From positions 15,416 through 21,539 of the forward strand of contig JAMCPC010000090.1 of the NCBI GenBank assembly GCA_023379725.1: 6,124 nucleotides of DNA. The letters run 5' to 3'. The translations under genes and the position numbers were made by a program. The DNA comes from Actinomycetota bacterium. GTDB lineage: Bacteria; Actinomycetota; Acidimicrobiia; Acidimicrobiales; JAMCPL01. The first letter of the stretch is position 1, and each line of letters opens with the position of its first letter. Below, piece by piece: positions 4,969 through 6,124 of this stretch. The notes under the pieces are model-generated. The model was given only the letters and a program-made list of their open reading frames with translations, was not told where the DNA came from and searched no databases.

Positions 4969-5496
4969 TTAAGCAGCCTGTAGAGTAAAGGCTGTAAAAT
5001 ATACCTCGCTTACCTGCTCGCCGCCATCGACTGGCTTTAGTATGCCCTGAAAGCTGTGGAGAAGTTGCTGAGATAAGAGCGTCTTGCCATTAGCGGCGAG
5101 TAGCCTGTGGTATGTCCAAGTGCCACAGTCTTGGATAAGTGCATTTTCCAATTGAGGATTGAAGGTGCCAATTGACTTTGCGTTTGCTGTTGCTGTCAAT
5201 TGTAGCGCTACAGTTACCTGTAGTAGGCTACCATCTGCCAAGTTGAGAGTTTCGCTTGGGAGCGAATAGGTTGTGGTATTGGCGGGGGGGTTGTTGGGAC
5301 CATAGTGAGGAACAGGCTTCATTATCACCTTGGTCACCCCAAGGTATCCTATTGCAAGTAGTAGGACAGCAACGATTACTATGATGAGTAGCTTTTTTTT
5401 GCTCTTTGGGTTCTCTTCATCGACGGCTTGACCTTTGGCTCCGTCGGATGAGCCGGTAGCCTGCCTCGTTCCCGGTCCTGAAATAGATACTGCCAT
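4969..5496 (-). CDS. fliL: Flagellar basal-body/stator-associated protein FliL
   Basis: 175 aa, typical of FliL. FliL is a single-pass inner-membrane protein that surrounds or associates with the MotAB stator and supports torque. Seen: a hydrophilic cytoplasmic N-terminus (1-35) ending in a Lys cluster (KSKKK), one transmembrane helix (about 36-54, LLIIVIVAVLLLAIGYLGV), then a periplasmic FliL domain with SLPSETLNLADGSLLQVTVALQL, a middle segment (NPQLENALIQDC) and the family's closing strand VSEVYFTAFTLQ. The ATG at 5496 has an AAGGAAGG box 6 nt upstream. It lies 31 bp after motB in the same direction, the standard stator-gene context. An 8-A run encodes the Lys cluster and a 7-C run lies in the periplasmic linker, both slippage-prone. 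The N-terminal extension is Gly/Ser-rich and probably disordered. Confidence 0.92.
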   Translation of the reverse strand: MAVSISGPGTRQATGSSDGAKGQAVDEENPKSKKKLLIIVIVAVLLLAIGYLGVTKVIMKPVPHYGPNNPPANTTTYSLPSETLNLADGSLLQVTVALQLTATANAKSIGTFNPQLENALIQDCGTWTYHRLLAANGKTLLSQQLLHSFQGILKPVDGGEQVSEVYFTAFTLQAA

Positions 5497-5543
5497 TTAC
5501 GACCTTCCTTGATCTTACCTATTAAACTTACGATCTTCCTTGA
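5497..5543 (-). repeat. Duplicated fliL ribosome-binding segment
   Basis: A 16-bp sequence occurs twice with one mismatch, at 5497-5512 (immediately before the fliL ATG) and 5528-5543 (the end of motB including its stop codon). On the minus strand both read TCAAGGAAG or ACAAGGAAG followed by RTCGTAA. The upstream copy is therefore an AAGGAAG box lying inside the last codons of motB. Confidence 0.7.
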
Positions 5544-6124
5544 CCTGAATTCAATACTACTATATCTACTCTCCTATTCAACGCCATATTCTGTGGAGTG
5601 GTATTTGGCGCAAAAGGATGGGTAGACCCAAATGCCTGGGCAGACAGCCTTGCTTCTGGAATCGAATCGTAGTGTACAAGGCGTTCCAGCACATTGATAG
5701 CCCTCATGGCCGATAGTGCATAATTGGAGGGGTATGGTCCACCGGTGATTGGCTGGCTGTCAGCATAGCCTTCTACTACTACATTGTTCTGGAAGGTACG
5801 CAATACCGAGCCTATTACGTCGACTGCCCGTGCTCCTACGGTATTTAGGCTGGCATGATCGGTCCCATAGAACACCTGGTCATCCAGAATCCTTACTACC
5901 ACACCTCTTCTTTCAGTGGCAATTGTAATCCCCTGATTTGCCAGTCCCGCCTTTGACAGAGCCTGCTGGATACGTTGCGCGATAGCCGACATAGGCAGTA
6001 TGCCGCTACCGTTGCTGCTAGTGGTGGTAGACCCGGCGGACCCGGGGCTGTTCTGTACATTGTGGGTAACGTTTTTTACAAATGACGATACATTCGTAGC
6101 GCTGGATTGAGTGAGTTGCGGCTC
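5528..6124 (-). CDS. motB: Flagellar motor protein MotB, C-terminal part (5' end outside window)
   Basis: 198 residues are visible and the frame is open to the right edge, so the gene begins beyond it; the internal ATG at 5992 is not the start. MotB is the stator subunit that anchors the proton channel to peptidoglycan. Seen: a Ser/Thr/Gly/Asn-rich linker (about residues 1-44), a segment matching the periplasmic essential region of MotB (about 65-95: GITIATERRGVVVRILDDQVFYGTDHASL), then an OmpA/MotB peptidoglycan-binding domain with VEGYADSQPI (117-126, Asp122 the conserved diaminopimelate contact), SNYALSAMRA (133-142, with the conserved Arg141) and the closing strand RRVDIVV. The family's usual GHTD is GYAD here. 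The N-terminal transmembrane helix with its channel Asp is not in the window, so a different OmpA-domain protein is not strictly excluded, but fliL directly downstream supports MotB. Confidence 0.88.
   Translation of the reverse strand, partial: EPQLTQSSATNVSSFVKNVTHNVQNSPGSAGSTTTSSNGSGILPMSAIAQRIQQALSKAGLANQGITIATERRGVVVRILDDQVFYGTDHASLNTVGARAVDVIGSVLRTFQNNVVVEGYADSQPITGGPYPSNYALSAMRAINVLERLVHYDSIPEARLSAQAFGSTHPFAPNTTPQNMALNRRVDIVVLNSGQGRS

Noticed and set aside
5528..5992. Reading the MotB-like gene as a short 154-aa protein starting at the ATG at 5992
   Set aside because: The frame continues without a stop through all 44 codons to the right edge, in a Ser/Thr/Gly-rich linker typical between the MotB membrane helix and its OmpA domain.
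1..6124. tRNA, rRNA or riboswitch
   Set aside because: No T-loop-like GTTCGA core with matching acceptor arms and no recognisable aptamer core was found on either strand by eye.

Overview
The window looks like a chromosomal segment of a flagellated actinobacterium with near-balanced base composition. A WhiB-family regulator (essentially restricted to Actinobacteria and their phages), an hrcA-dnaJ pair without grpE, and a long iron-sulfur FrhB-type protein occur beside flagellar genes. Motile, moderate-GC members of the Acidimicrobiia (for example the Acidithrix/Ferrimicrobium kind of organism) would fit, but that placement is inference.

Layout. Positions 1-2475 (minus strand) carry a heat-shock operon, read from right to left: an unrecognised 81-aa ORF with a strong ribosome binding site, hrcA (repressor of heat-shock genes), dnaJ (Hsp40 co-chaperone, overlapping hrcA by 11 bp), and possibly the first codons of another gene at the left edge. 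Positions 2476-2765 form a divergent promoter region with one candidate promoter per direction, an imperfect palindrome resembling an IS200/IS605-type terminal hairpin, and an inverted repeat around the -35 box of the rightward promoter. Positions 2766-4028 (plus) encode a two-ferredoxin-cluster FrhB-family oxidoreductase that appears to be expressed as a leaderless mRNA. It converges on whiB (4212-4520, minus) across a 183-bp gap that holds a hairpin. Positions 4521-4968 contain no gene. They hold the whiB upstream region (candidate promoter overlapped by a perfect 8-bp inverted repeat), a 39-bp direct repeat in two copies, and a hairpin behind the flagellar operon. Positions 4969-6124 (minus) hold the end of that operon: the C-terminal part of motB running off the right edge, then fliL.

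How the genes work together. HrcA and DnaJ belong to protein quality control. MotB (stator, peptidoglycan anchor) and FliL (stator-associated membrane protein) belong to the flagellar motor. The FrhB-like flavoprotein and WhiB are both iron-sulfur proteins but are transcribed towards each other, so any link between them is only possible co-location. I did not find a clear new multi-gene system. The least explained parts are the intergenic repeats upstream of whiB, the small gene leading the hrcA operon, and a roughly 48-residue Ser/Asp/Gly-rich insertion in the FrhB-like protein.
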